Of a stretch of 64,000 bases of DNA, positions 35,093-43,440 are shown piece by piece. The notes below the pieces were generated by a model. The model was given only the letters and a program-made list of their open reading frames with translations. It ran no database searches and was not told the origin of the DNA. The DNA is from Mycobacterium sp. URHD0025. GTDB taxonomy: Bacteria > Actinomycetota > Actinomycetes > Mycobacteriales > Mycobacteriaceae. Location of the stretch: assembly GCF_000426065.1 (NCBI RefSeq), contig NZ_KE384491.1, positions 186,001 to 250,000 of the forward strand, read 5' to 3'. The translations under genes and the position numbers were made by a program. Position 1 is the first letter of the stretch; each line of letters opens with the position of its first letter.

Positions 35093-35898
35093 GAGGTGGC
35101 CGCCGATGCGACGGCGCGGCGGATCGAGATGTCACCCGAGCCGGTCCTGGCCTGCACGATGAACCTCTCGTCGCCGTCTAGTGGGCCTTCCGAAGCCTGC
35201 AGGCCGTTGTCGACGGTGCCGGAGTGGCTCTTGAGTTCTAGTCGTGCGGCAGTGCCCTCCGGAATGCCGACTTCGACCTCACCGCTGCCGGTCTGGGCGC
35301 TCAGGGCACCGCTGACCCCGACTGCGACGGTGACAGAGCCCGATGCTGCCTGGTGTTTGACGTTGCCGCGCAGAGTTCCGATCGACAGGCTGCCGCTGGC
35401 CGCCTGGAAATTGATGTCTCCGTCGATCCGATCGATTGTCGCGTCGCCCGAAGCCGTGGCGACCCGTGCGTTACCCACGACATCACCGATCGCAATATCT
35501 CCGGATGCACTGTCCGCCTTGATGTTTCCGGTGACTGCCGCGACCCGCATCGCGCCACTGGCCGAGGCGCAGCGGCAATCCGAATAGACACCGTCCGCAT
35601 CGATGTCTGCCGATGCCGAGGAGAGTTTGAGCCGGGAGCCTTTCGGCAAGGCGATGTCTATGCGGACCGCTCCCCCGCGTCCGAACGACAAGACCTTTCT
35701 GCCTGCGGTCACCACAAGGGTGCCGTTGTGAAAATCGACGCGGGCCTGCTCGGCCGCGCGCACATCAGAGGCGCGGTCGGGATCGCGCGGCGTGATGTCG
35801 ACGACGGTGTCGTTGCGGTCGGTGGATGCCAGGTGCACCGCACCGGCCACGATTTCGACGACAGCGGTGATCGGTTCGGGTGTGCGGAAAGTGGGCAT
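35089..35898 (-). CDS. DUF4097 beta-solenoid-like protein
   Basis: A 269-residue protein built of short repeats of about 19-20 residues, each with a turn such as SASGDIAIGDVVGN, TASGDATIDRIDGD and AASGSLSIGTLRGN. This is the pattern of DUF4097, predicted to form a right-handed beta helix. There is no signal peptide or lipobox, so it is probably cytoplasmic, possibly membrane-associated through a partner. It lies 37 bases after a ribbon-helix-helix gene, which is the usual pairing in mycobacteria. The biochemical role is unknown. Confidence 0.75.
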   Translation of the reverse strand: MPTFRTPEPITAVVEIVAGAVHLASTDRNDTVVDITPRDPDRASDVRAAEQARVDFHNGTLVVTAGRKVLSFGRGGAVRIDIALPKGSRLKLSSASADIDADGVYSDCRCASASGAMRVAAVTGNIKADSASGDIAIGDVVGNARVATASGDATIDRIDGDINFQAASGSLSIGTLRGNVKHQAASGSVTVAVGVSGALSAQTGSGEVEVGIPEGTAARLELKSHSGTVDNGLQASEGPLDGDERFIVQARTGSGDISIRRAVASAATS

Positions 35899-35935
35899 CG
35901 GAATCTCCTATCCGTCGGGTTCAGCTCTGTCGGGT

Positions 35936-36412
35936 TCAGCGGACCCAGCCGCTGAACGTCTTGTCGCCGCCACGGCTCGGGCGCCCGGTTCCGCCGAGGG
36001 CGGCGGCAGCGGAACGGACGAGCCACGCGTTCACCGACACGCCGTCACGGCGAGCGGCGCCCTCCACGCCGGCACGCAGGCTCTCCGGGAGTCGCAGGGA
36101 CACCCGCCAGGTCCCGCCGCCGTCGTCGTCAGGAACGTCCACGCCCGACGGCGCCACAGGACCGTCGGGCTCGGCGGTCTCGACGGCGAACTCAGGATCG
36201 CGGCCGTCGAGCCGGACATGCACGGATCCGGGCGCGAGTTCGCGCGTGATCTGCTCGGCCGCCTCGGACAGGGCTTCCAGCAGCGCGAGCCGTAACGCGG
36301 ATTCCAGCGGAGCCGTCAGCCGCTGGGCCAGCGCCTCGGCCTCGGCGCCACCTGCCGCGGCGGCGACTCCGAGTTCATGCCGGACGGCGTCTACATACGG
36401 CTGCAAATCCAT
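35936..36412 (-). CDS. HicB-type ribbon-helix-helix regulator
   Basis: A 158-residue protein. The N-terminal ~90 residues are helical and acidic. The C-terminal part (about 100-140) reads WRVSLRLPESLRAGVEGAARR then SVNAWLVRSAAAAL, a ribbon-helix-helix DNA-binding fold like HicB antitoxins. No toxin gene is adjacent; the downstream partner is the DUF4097 protein. A perfect palindrome lies 10 bases upstream of the start (36423-36441), so it is probably self-regulating. Confidence 0.7.
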   Translation of the reverse strand: MDLQPYVDAVRHELGVAAAAGGAEAEALAQRLTAPLESALRLALLEALSEAAEQITRELAPGSVHVRLDGRDPEFAVETAEPDGPVAPSGVDVPDDDGGGTWRVSLRLPESLRAGVEGAARRDGVSVNAWLVRSAAAALGGTGRPSRGGDKTFSGWVR

Positions 36413-36422
36413 GCTGTCATGG

Positions 36423-36441
36423 TGACATCATAGTGATGTCA
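36423..36441. promoter_or_regulatory. Perfect palindromic operator upstream of the RHH gene
   Basis: TGACATCATAGTGATGTCA has 8-base perfect arms around TAG and lies 10 bases before the RHH start. Further TGACA-like half-sites occur at 36414-36419 and around 36450. RHH proteins commonly bind tandem short half-sites of this kind. Binding by the neighbour is inferred. Confidence 0.6.
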
Positions 36442-36480
36442 TTGCAACTGTCACTTTGACAGCGGGCCGACGCCGCGGCG

Positions 36481-37350
36481 CTATCCCGCCTTCGCGATGA
36501 TGTCCTCCGCGAACTGCTCGATGGGACCGCGGAACCGGTCGACGCCCGTGGCACCGTTGGGCATCGCCAGCCACGGCGCACACATCACGGCGGTGATGCC
36601 GAGATCCTCGGCGCGCTTGTAGAGGTCCGTCGACGGCGGATCCAGCAGGGCCAGGATGACGTCGAACGGCTCGTGCTCCCGGCCGTAGCGACGGCGCAGT
36701 TCAGCCAGTCGAGTGGTGTAACCGGCGGCCTGTTCCAGGGTGTAGGCGTAACCGATCCAGCCGTCACACGATCGGGCCGCACGGCGCAGTGCCGCCTCGG
36801 ATTCGCCACCGCACAAGATGGGGACCGGCGCGGGCGGGTGAGGTTCGATCATCATCTCGGGAACCCGGTAGTAGTGCCCTTCATAGGACACCCAGCCGCC
36901 GCGCCAGATCTCGCGCAGCGCCGGGATCATCTCGTCGAGGCGCTTACCGCGGGTGTCGAAATCCTGGCCCATGAGTTCGAACTCCTCCCGCATCCAGCCG
37001 ACGCCCACACCGAGGGACACCCGACCGCCGGAGATCACCGCGGCCGTCGCCACCTGCTTGGCCACCTCGAGCAACGGACGCGCCGGTGCCACGTACACGG
37101 CGTTGGAGAAGCGCAGCCGGCGGGTGAGGGCGGCCATCGCGCCGATCAGGACCCAGGAGTCCGGCCAACCGGTCTCCGGTGACCACGGCGGCTTGCCGGT
37201 CGGAGAATCCGGGTAGGGCGAAGACAATTCGCGCGGGTAGATCATGTGGTCGGAGCACACGATGCCGTGGTAGCCGGCTTCGTCGAGCAACGGCGCCACC
37301 GTCAGCGCCTCGGTGGTGTCCATGAACGCCGTACCGCTCCAAAACTGCAT
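36481..37350 (-). CDS. LLM-class F420-dependent oxidoreductase
   Basis: A 289-residue TIM-barrel flavin/F420 oxidoreductase of the luciferase-like family. Typical segments are YHGIVCSDHMIYPRE, VYVAPARPLLEVAKQVATAA and GRVSLGVGVGWMREEFELMG. It would reduce or oxidise a small molecule with F420. The ATG at 37350 (MQFWSGTAFM) keeps a 49-base gap from the divergent photolyase. A longer in-frame start would overlap it. The substrate is unknown. Confidence 0.83.
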   Translation of the reverse strand: MQFWSGTAFMDTTEALTVAPLLDEAGYHGIVCSDHMIYPRELSSPYPDSPTGKPPWSPETGWPDSWVLIGAMAALTRRLRFSNAVYVAPARPLLEVAKQVATAAVISGGRVSLGVGVGWMREEFELMGQDFDTRGKRLDEMIPALREIWRGGWVSYEGHYYRVPEMMIEPHPPAPVPILCGGESEAALRRAARSCDGWIGYAYTLEQAAGYTTRLAELRRRYGREHEPFDVILALLDPPSTDLYKRAEDLGITAVMCAPWLAMPNGATGVDRFRGPIEQFAEDIIAKAG

Positions 37351-37399
37351 CTGAAGACCTTCCGTGTTTTCCGGTGTGTTCGTGGGCAGCATGTAGTGC

Positions 37400-38734
37400 A
37401 TGCCCACCGTGCTCTGGTTTCGGCGAGACCTGCGCTGCTCCGATCATCCAGCCCTGCTCGAGGCCGCCGAGCACGGCGATGAGGTACTGGCCTGTTACGT
37501 GCTCGATCCCCGACTGGAGGCCTCGTCGGGCGCGCGCCGTCTGCAGTATCTGTACCGGGCGCTGCGCGAATTGTCCGACAGCCTCGACGGGAATCTGCTG
37601 GTCACCCGCGGCCGTCCCGAACAACGGATTCCGGCGCTCGCCCGTGCCGTCGGCGCTACCTCGGTGCACATCTCGGAGGACTACTCGCCGTTCGGCCGAC
37701 GTCGCGACCTCGCGGTCCAGGCGGCCCTCGGCGAGACCGCCCTGTGCGCGACGGGATCGGGCCATCTGGTGTCGCCCGGTCGAATAACCAAAGCCGACGG
37801 CGCGCCCTACCGGGTGTTCACGCCCTTCTTCCGCGCCTGGCGCACTCACGGCTGGCGTGCTCCCGCGGCCTCCGGGGCCGCGTCGGCACGCTGGATCGAC
37901 CCCGCGCGAATACCCGCCGAGATCTGCGACTGCGTCGAAATTCCTTCTGCCACAGACCCTCTCACGTTCGATGCGGGTGAGCGGGCAGCAAGGTCGGAGT
38001 GGCGGGAATTCGTGGAGCAGGGATTGGCCGACTACCCCAGCCAGCGCGATCGCCCAGACCTCGACGCCACCAGCCGCATGTCGGCGCACCTCAAGTTCGG
38101 CGCCATCCACCCACGGACCCTGGCAGTCGACCTCGACTCCGGCGACAACGCCTACCTGCGGGAGCTGGCCTTCCGCGATTTCTATGCGACGGTCCTGTAC
38201 CACTGGCCCGACAGCGCCTGGCGAAACTGGAACCGCGATTTCGATGCGATCGAGGTGGACGACGACGAGCCGGCTCGACAGGCCTTCGAGGCGTGGAAGG
38301 CGGGCCGGACCGGATTCCCGATCGTCGATGCCGGGATGCGCCAGCTGGCCTCGACCGGATTCATGCACAACCGTGTGCGCATGATCGTGGCGTCGTTTCT
38401 GGTCAAAGACCTGCACCTGCCCTGGCAATGGGGAGCACGCTGGTTTCTCGACCAGCTGATCGACGGCGATATGGCCAACAACCAACACGGGTGGCAGTGG
38501 GCGGCCGGCTGCGGCACCGACGCCGCGCCCTACTTCCGCGTTTTCAACCCGACCCTGCAGGGGTCGAAGTTCGACCCCGACGGCGCCTACATCCGACGCT
38601 GGGTACCCGAGTTGGCCGATGTCGTCGACGTACACAAACTCGGTGTCGACCGGCCGGTGTCCTATCCGGAACCGATCGTCGACCACAGCGAGGAGCGGCT
38701 CGAGGCATTGCGCAGATACCGACACCTGGGTTGA
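37400..38734 (+). CDS. phrB: Deoxyribodipyrimidine photolyase
   Basis: A 444-residue light-driven DNA repair enzyme that splits UV-induced pyrimidine dimers. The N-terminal chromophore domain begins PTVLWFRRDLRCSDHPAL. The C-terminal FAD domain has LAFRDFYATVLYHWPDS, GRTGFPIVDAGMRQL, HNRVRMIVASFLVKDL and NNQHGWQWAAGCGTDAAPYFRVFNP in parts, which include the Trp residues of the electron-transfer chain. It is divergent from the LLM gene. Confidence 0.94.
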   Translation: MPTVLWFRRDLRCSDHPALLEAAEHGDEVLACYVLDPRLEASSGARRLQYLYRALRELSDSLDGNLLVTRGRPEQRIPALARAVGATSVHISEDYSPFGRRRDLAVQAALGETALCATGSGHLVSPGRITKADGAPYRVFTPFFRAWRTHGWRAPAASGAASARWIDPARIPAEICDCVEIPSATDPLTFDAGERAARSEWREFVEQGLADYPSQRDRPDLDATSRMSAHLKFGAIHPRTLAVDLDSGDNAYLRELAFRDFYATVLYHWPDSAWRNWNRDFDAIEVDDDEPARQAFEAWKAGRTGFPIVDAGMRQLASTGFMHNRVRMIVASFLVKDLHLPWQWGARWFLDQLIDGDMANNQHGWQWAAGCGTDAAPYFRVFNPTLQGSKFDPDGAYIRRWVPELADVVDVHKLGVDRPVSYPEPIVDHSEERLEALRRYRHLG

Positions 38735-38748
38735 CCCCCCAGGGCCGG

Positions 38749-38769
38749 CATACGACGCAGCGTCGTATG
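38749..38769. promoter_or_regulatory. Perfect 21-base palindrome between photolyase and DUF2631 genes
   Basis: CATACGACG and CGTCGTATG form nine-base perfect arms around CAG. It lies 14 bases after the photolyase stop and 52 before the next start. It could be an operator for the DUF2631 gene or a hairpin terminating phrB, but there is no U-tract and the stem is not extended. The size fits a TetR-type operator. Confidence 0.55.
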
Positions 38770-38821
38770 TCAGAATGTCCGCAAGCCAAGCCTGAAGCCA
38801 GTTCGATCCGGAGGAGCAACC

Positions 38822-39076
38822 GTGGCCAGCACCGAAGTGGAGCGCAACAACGGCGTCGACGTCGAGGAAGTGCCGTCCGCAGCGTGGGGCTGGTCGGAGC
38901 TGAACATCAAGGTGATCCACCTCGGCGGGATTCTCTCCGCGATCTTCCTGCTGGTCATGATGCACGGCAACCACATCGGACACGTCGAGAACTGGTTCCT
39001 CATCACGTTCGCGGTACTCATCCTGCTGGCCGTGTTCCGCAACATCTGGTTGCGTCGCCGCGGCTGGATTCGCTAG
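38822..39076 (+). CDS. DUF2631 small membrane protein
   Basis: An 84-residue protein. After a hydrophilic N-terminus come two membrane helices (IHLGGILSAIFLLVMMHG and WFLITFAVLILLAVFRNIWL), ending in a basic tail RRRGWIR. DUF2631 is confined to actinobacteria and resembles Rv2876. GGAGG lies five bases before the GTG start. Function is unknown; it would be an inner-membrane protein with both ends in the cytoplasm. Confidence 0.78.
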   Translation: MASTEVERNNGVDVEEVPSAAWGWSELNIKVIHLGGILSAIFLLVMMHGNHIGHVENWFLITFAVLILLAVFRNIWLRRRGWIR

Positions 39077-39098
39077 CCGCCCACCGCGCACGCCGGGC

Positions 39099-39971
39099 CT
39101 ACAATCGGGCCGGCATGTCGATCGCGGTGTCCACCGGTCGCATCGGCCGGATCATCCCCTCCTGGGCGAATGAGGCCAGCAGCTCACCGTCCTCGGTGTG
39201 CACCTGACCGCGGACATACGACATGCCGCGTCCGGCCGCGGTGCTCTCATGGCTGTAGAGCAGCCAACCATCCCACTCCACGGGCTCGTGGAAACTGATC
39301 GACGTCGATATCAGGGCGGTCGACAGCGTCGCGTGCGCCTGCGCTGTGCCGATCCCCCGGTGCGGCCGCATGGTGGTCGAAATACCAAGCTGCCCGGTGA
39401 AATACGCCAGCAGCGCCTTCGCGAGGTCGTCCCGTTCGGGTATCGGGTCACAGCGCAGCCAGGCATAGAGTTCCGGCGGCCCCACCTCGTCGGGGCTGTT
39501 GACATCGACCACGTCGACGAGGCGAAGCTCATGGCCTGCCATGGCCGGCCCGCCGGGGTGGGCATCGTCAGGAGTCTCGACGTCGGGCCGCAAGGCATGG
39601 TGGCTGACCACATCGAGCGTGGGCACATCCGACAACACGGTCACCGTTGCGCACACCCGCGAATCCTGGCCGACCGTGACGACAGCTGTCGCCGCAGAAC
39701 GGCCCTCGTGCACGACACCGAGGGACAACTCGACAGTGGAATCGATGTCGACCGGCCTGGCGAAGACCGCATGCGCCGACCGAATCGTCTTGCCGGGGAA
39801 TCGCTTTGCCGTCGCGACAATGGCCTGACCCAGCGCCTGCGCCCCTTTGGCCACCCGCCTGCCGTCATTTCCGGCCGGTCCCGTCACGCCGACGAATCGA
39901 TCCGCTCCGGCGGCCGACACGTCGAACACCTCGAGCAGGCCCTCGACCGACGCCTGCGCCGGAATCAACAC
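39099..39971 (-). CDS. TesB-like acyl-CoA thioesterase
   Basis: A 290-residue double-hotdog protein. The first hotdog (GKTIRSAHAVFARPVDIDSTVELSLGVVHEGRSA in parts) and second (HATLSTALISTSISFHEPVEWDGWLLYSHES) match thioesterase II, with the DGWLLYSHES stretch near the C-terminus being characteristic. It would release CoA from acyl-CoA in the cytoplasm. The GTG at 39971 overlaps the stop of the preceding gene by 7 bases. It is the second gene of a leftward pair under the box at 40638. Confidence 0.8.
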   Translation of the reverse strand: MLIPAQASVEGLLEVFDVSAAGADRFVGVTGPAGNDGRRVAKGAQALGQAIVATAKRFPGKTIRSAHAVFARPVDIDSTVELSLGVVHEGRSAATAVVTVGQDSRVCATVTVLSDVPTLDVVSHHALRPDVETPDDAHPGGPAMAGHELRLVDVVDVNSPDEVGPPELYAWLRCDPIPERDDLAKALLAYFTGQLGISTTMRPHRGIGTAQAHATLSTALISTSISFHEPVEWDGWLLYSHESTAAGRGMSYVRGQVHTEDGELLASFAQEGMIRPMRPVDTAIDMPARL

Positions 39972-40555
39972 ACCGGAGCCAGGTCGGCGTCGGGCAGGCC
40001 CGCCGACCGGCCGCACCGGAACAGGGTCTCGACACTGCCCACCGACCCGGGGTCTCCCCCGGCGATGGCCCACGCGTGAGCCTTGAACGCCAGCGCCGCT
40101 GCGCTGGGACGGTACTCGACCCGCCGGGTCTGTTCGCCCACGCCGTCCGGCGCGTATGACCCGAAGAAGACGACGTCACCCGTGTAATCGCTCGGCGTGA
40201 GCCCGTGCCGGCCGGATTCGAAGCAGGACGTGCCGATCGCCGTCACGGCCGCCGAGTCGGCCTCTGCCGACCGCCACAAGTCGTTCAGGCCAACGGCATT
40301 CAGGCCAAGGACGCGCAGTGCGCGTTCGTCTCCGTCGTCGTCGACGACGACGCCGACCCGCCAACCTGCCATCGCCCTGTCGAACAACCATCCCCCGATT
40401 CCCGACACCGTGCCGGCGACATCGGCAGCCACCACGTGCAACTCGTACTGCAGCGCCTTTTCAGGGCGTACCCGCGGCCGGGTGAACGGGACTGCGACCG
40501 TGTTGCCGCCACGAATTTCGGACAACTGCGCGGACATTCCTGGCTGTAGGGACAT
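39965..40555 (-). CDS. Uncharacterised protein, possibly metabolic
   Basis: I do not recognise this 196-residue protein. It has no signal peptide or membrane helix. It has the look of a folded alpha/beta protein (LQYELHVVAADVAGTVSGIGGWLFDRAMAGWRVGVVVDD in parts) with single Cys residues at CFESG, FRCG and the C-terminal APVC. It starts 82 bases from the regulatory box at 40638, reads away from it, and overlaps the thioesterase start. It therefore probably belongs to the island regulon. Confidence 0.6.
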   Translation of the reverse strand: MSLQPGMSAQLSEIRGGNTVAVPFTRPRVRPEKALQYELHVVAADVAGTVSGIGGWLFDRAMAGWRVGVVVDDDGDERALRVLGLNAVGLNDLWRSAEADSAAVTAIGTSCFESGRHGLTPSDYTGDVVFFGSYAPDGVGEQTRRVEYRPSAAALAFKAHAWAIAGGDPGSVGSVETLFRCGRSAGLPDADLAPVC

Positions 40556-40637
40556 AGGGCATCCAATCCGGGTCCAAGGCCTGATCGGCCGGCACTCTCG
40601 ACAGGTTGTTGCGGTGCGGTCCGCCTCACCCAACAGC

Positions 40638-40664
40638 GTGACATTCTCAAGAGAATCTGTAAAG
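40638..40664. promoter_or_regulatory. Island regulatory box 1 (GTGACA-N14-TGTAAAG)
   Basis: GTGACA (40638-40643), 14 bases, TGTAAAG (40658-40664). The spacer itself contains the palindrome ATTCTC-AA-GAGAAT, making this the most symmetrical of the six boxes. It lies between the leftward pair (40555) and the rightward DUF427 pair (40762). A TetR-type repressor is the inferred reader. Confidence 0.6.
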
Positions 40665-40761
40665 CTTCTATCCTGACGCGTCGACCGGCCGCAGGTACGG
40701 GCGCCGATGCGCCCGACAAAGCTGTCCGCGCAGTTCGATCAGTCAAAATGGAGGTGCTGCA

Positions 40762-41469
40762 ATGAGTCTCGTTGCGGGGCGGGGACCATTGAGTACACAA
40801 CCGGCCGGTTGGTTCACCCCTCCGTTGGCAAAAAGCACGGTCTACATCGAGCCGCACCCGCGCCGTATTCAGGCATTCCGCGGCGGTGCCGCACAGCTCG
40901 ACACCGAGCACGCCCTGATGGTCCACCGGGCCGGTCACCCGCTGAGTTACGCGTTTCCCAGCGATCAGGTCGGCAACCTGCCGAACGAGCCGGTGGTCGA
41001 GGCACCGGGATACGTCTCGGTGCCCTGGGATGCCGTCGACGAGTGGTTCGAAGAGGGCCGCAGGCTGGTGCACTATCCGCCGAACCCGTACCACCGCGTC
41101 GACTGCCTGCCCACCCGCCGCAGCTTGCGGGTCACGGCAGGCGACAGCGTTCTGGTCGACACCGACGACACCGTGATCGTCTTCGAGACGGCCCTGGAGC
41201 CGCGGCTCTACGTGGCACCCTCCCGGGTCCGCACCGATCTCCTGCAGGCCAGTCAGACCACGTCGTACTGCAACTACAAGGGCACGGCCACCTACTGGTC
41301 AGCCGTCGTCGGGGACACCGTCATCGCCGATGTGGCGTGGAGCTACCCCGACACCCCACCGGAGTCCCTGCCCATCCAGGGGTTCCTCAGCTTCGACGCG
41401 ACACGCGTGGACGTGCTGGCCGAACTCCCTTCGTCCGGGACGACGGCCGCCTGCGGTTGCGAACTCTGA
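40762..41469 (+). CDS. DUF427 family protein
   Basis: A 235-residue protein with two related DUF427-like halves: first STVYIEPHPRRIQAFRGG with HYPPNPYHRVDCL, then SVLVDTDDTVIVFETALEPRLYVAPSRV with TSYCNYKGTATYWS. The family is small and beta-rich, found in actinobacteria and fungi, without an agreed function. It ends in CGCEL, which could bind metal or be redox-active. It is followed by an SRPBCC gene after 28 bases and lies under box 1. Confidence 0.75.
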   Translation: MSLVAGRGPLSTQPAGWFTPPLAKSTVYIEPHPRRIQAFRGGAAQLDTEHALMVHRAGHPLSYAFPSDQVGNLPNEPVVEAPGYVSVPWDAVDEWFEEGRRLVHYPPNPYHRVDCLPTRRSLRVTAGDSVLVDTDDTVIVFETALEPRLYVAPSRVRTDLLQASQTTSYCNYKGTATYWSAVVGDTVIADVAWSYPDTPPESLPIQGFLSFDATRVDVLAELPSSGTTAACGCEL

Positions 41470-41497
41470 CCGGCAAAACCGAGGAAGGCGAACACCA

Positions 41498-41971
41498 TTG
41501 GGAATCGTGACCACCAGCTCCGAGACGGCTTTCACCCAGCCCGCCGAGGAGATCTACGACTTCGTCACCAATCCGGCGAACTGGGTCAAGACCTACCCGG
41601 GCAGCGCCCACATCGCCGGACTACCGGAGCGGTTGCCGCTGCGGGTCGGTGACACCTGGACCGAGGCCGGGCCGGACGGGGCGCACATCTATACCTGGCA
41701 CCTGGCGATCGCCATGCGGCCGCGCATGTGGGTGTTCAACTCGGTGGGCCGGCTCGGCCACGACAGTGACGGCAACGGCGGTATGGAAGGCCGCATCACC
41801 GTGCAGTACCAGTTCACCCGGCCCGGCAACGACATCACGCTGTTCAGCAGAACGATGACCATCGAGGCTTACAAGGACGCGCCGCTGCCTGACGCATTGT
41901 TCCGCGTGGTCAATCCGGCCAACATCGACGCCTATCACGCCGCCGTGGCCCGGGAGTTGGCGCTCGGCTGA
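41498..41971 (+). CDS. SRPBCC-family (polyketide cyclase/START-like) protein
   Basis: A 157-residue helix-grip protein (FTQPAEEIYDFVTNPANWVKTYPGSAHIAGL at its start, ITVQYQFTRPGNDITLFSRTMTIE in the core). Such proteins bind hydrophobic ligands or catalyse simple cyclisation and dehydration. The start is probably a TTG at 41498, nine bases after a strong GGAAGG ribosome site; a GTG three codons later is less well placed. It pairs with the DUF427 gene. Confidence 0.75.
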   Translation: MGIVTTSSETAFTQPAEEIYDFVTNPANWVKTYPGSAHIAGLPERLPLRVGDTWTEAGPDGAHIYTWHLAIAMRPRMWVFNSVGRLGHDSDGNGGMEGRITVQYQFTRPGNDITLFSRTMTIEAYKDAPLPDALFRVVNPANIDAYHAAVARELALG

Positions 41972-42003
41972 GCCGAGAAATCAAGCTACCTCGGCGAGCC
42001 GAG
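41963..42003. terminator. Double hairpin between convergent genes
   Basis: Two adjacent perfect inverted repeats, CTCGGC-TGA-GCCGAG (41963-41977, holding the SRPBCC stop codon in its loop) and CTCGGC-GA-GCCGAG (41990-42003). The unit with its following TCAAGCTA is also a direct repeat (41970-41988 and 41996-42013, one base different in length). It lies between convergent gene ends, so a bidirectional terminator made by local duplication is likely. Confidence 0.5.
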
Positions 42004-42005
42004 AA

Positions 42006-43244
42006 TCAAGCTAGCGCCGCCCCGCCGTCGAAATCGTCGGAAAGCGCGGCCGCCAACTCCAGCGTGCGGCGGCGGAACACCGGCCGCAGCAGGTCGAAAT
42101 GGATCTCGGTGCCCGCCGCGATGTGCTTGTCCCACGGCAGTACGAACACCCGGCCCGGTGCCACATGCTTCTGGAACTGATGCACCAGGTCGCCGGTGTT
42201 CACGTTGGGTTTGCGCGGTCCGACGTGGTTGACGACGACGCAGGAGCGGTTGAGCAGATCCTGATAGCCGTTGTGCCGCAGCCAGTCCATGGTCACCGCG
42301 GCCTGCCGGGCACCGTCGATCGAGGCACTCGCGACGATGACCGCGCCGGACACCGTCGCCAGGACGCCGCGGCCGGCGGGGGCGAACATGTCCGCCGCGC
42401 AATCGGCCAGCACCAGGTTGTAGTGCTTGGAGACGGCGGCGGTCGCGGCGTTCCAGTCCGCATCGTTGAAGGCCCGGCTCGCGCCGCTGTACTCGTCGCC
42501 GGACAGCACCTCGAGCTTGGACTCGTTCATGCTGGTGAACGCCCGGACATCGTTGTAGCGCGACAGGTCGCCCGCGGCCAGGAGGTCGCGTACGGTCGCC
42601 GCGGACTGCCGTCCGACCCGGTCGGCCAGGTTGCCGCCGGCGGGGTCGGCGTCGACAGCGAGGATCCGGTCGCCGCGCACCGCGGCCAGCACGGATCCGA
42701 GCGCCACGGTGACGGCTGTTTTGCCCACGCCGCCCTTGAGACCGAAGACGCCGATCTGGTGGGACTCACGAGCCGTGCGGCGCACCCTGGCGTACAGATC
42801 CAGTTCGTAGTGTTCGTCACGGGAAAGCCCGAGATTGAGCCGGGTGGTGACATAGACCGCCCGCCGCCAGCCGCGCCGTGGCTGCATCTTGACCGAGGAG
42901 CGCACGCCGACACGGGACAGATTGTCGATGGCACGTGCCTCGCCCGGTGCGGCCGCGGGAATCGGCTGTTCCAGGATCCAGCTACCGGCCGAGGACGACC
43001 CGCTGATCGGACGGCCGGGCACCACCGGGAGCTTGGTGGTGATCTCCGCTTCGCGTGGAGCGGCGAAATTCGAGGTCAGCACGACCGGTGGGGTCGACAC
43101 CCTGGCGTCGCCGTGCCGGGATCGCCCGTTGGGCAGCGCTGCCACCGGGCCGCCCAGCAGGGCATCAAGCCCGCCGTAGCCCAGCGGGTCCCTGGCGTGT
43201 TTGGCGTCTCCGGAGTACATAAGCCGGTCGTCGTCGGCCGACAT
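42006..43244 (-). CDS. MinD/ParA-like ATPase with long N-terminal extension (EspI-like)
   Basis: A 412-residue protein. A disordered N-terminus of about 130 residues rich in Pro/Gly/Ser precedes a deviant-Walker ATPase: FGLKGGVGKTAVTVALGSVLA near residue 170, the switch DADPAGGNLADRVG, and ADCAADMFAPAGRGVLATVSG. Mycobacterial proteins of this build include EspI and ESX-linked relatives, but no ESX genes are in the window. It may position or regulate a membrane system. It is convergent with the SRPBCC gene and apparently outside the box regulon. Confidence 0.78.
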   Translation of the reverse strand: MSADDDRLMYSGDAKHARDPLGYGGLDALLGGPVAALPNGRSRHGDARVSTPPVVLTSNFAAPREAEITTKLPVVPGRPISGSSSAGSWILEQPIPAAAPGEARAIDNLSRVGVRSSVKMQPRRGWRRAVYVTTRLNLGLSRDEHYELDLYARVRRTARESHQIGVFGLKGGVGKTAVTVALGSVLAAVRGDRILAVDADPAGGNLADRVGRQSAATVRDLLAAGDLSRYNDVRAFTSMNESKLEVLSGDEYSGASRAFNDADWNAATAAVSKHYNLVLADCAADMFAPAGRGVLATVSGAVIVASASIDGARQAAVTMDWLRHNGYQDLLNRSCVVVNHVGPRKPNVNTGDLVHQFQKHVAPGRVFVLPWDKHIAAGTEIHFDLLRPVFRRRTLELAAALSDDFDGGAALA

Positions 43245-43440
43245 ATTTACCTCTCAATCGCTCACTCGCTTCGGCACACCCGATTGACCGTTCGGTTGTG
43301 CCGCCGTACCACCGAGGCCATCGTCGCACCGGCCGCCTCGACTGTCCGCGCGAGTTTCACTTGCAACAGACCTGCATTATTGCCCACAACGTCGATCACA
43401 ACCACAGCCGAGCGTGGGCCGGGGTGCCCCAGCTACCGGC

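Noticed and set aside
35936..36412. A HicAB toxin-antitoxin module
   Set aside because: No HicA-like short toxin is present next to the RHH gene; the partner is a DUF4097 protein.
36944..39091. A 715-codon open frame on the minus strand opposite the photolyase gene
   Set aside because: It lacks any recognisable domain and mirrors the strong codon bias of photolyase and its neighbours. High GC content keeps such antisense frames open.
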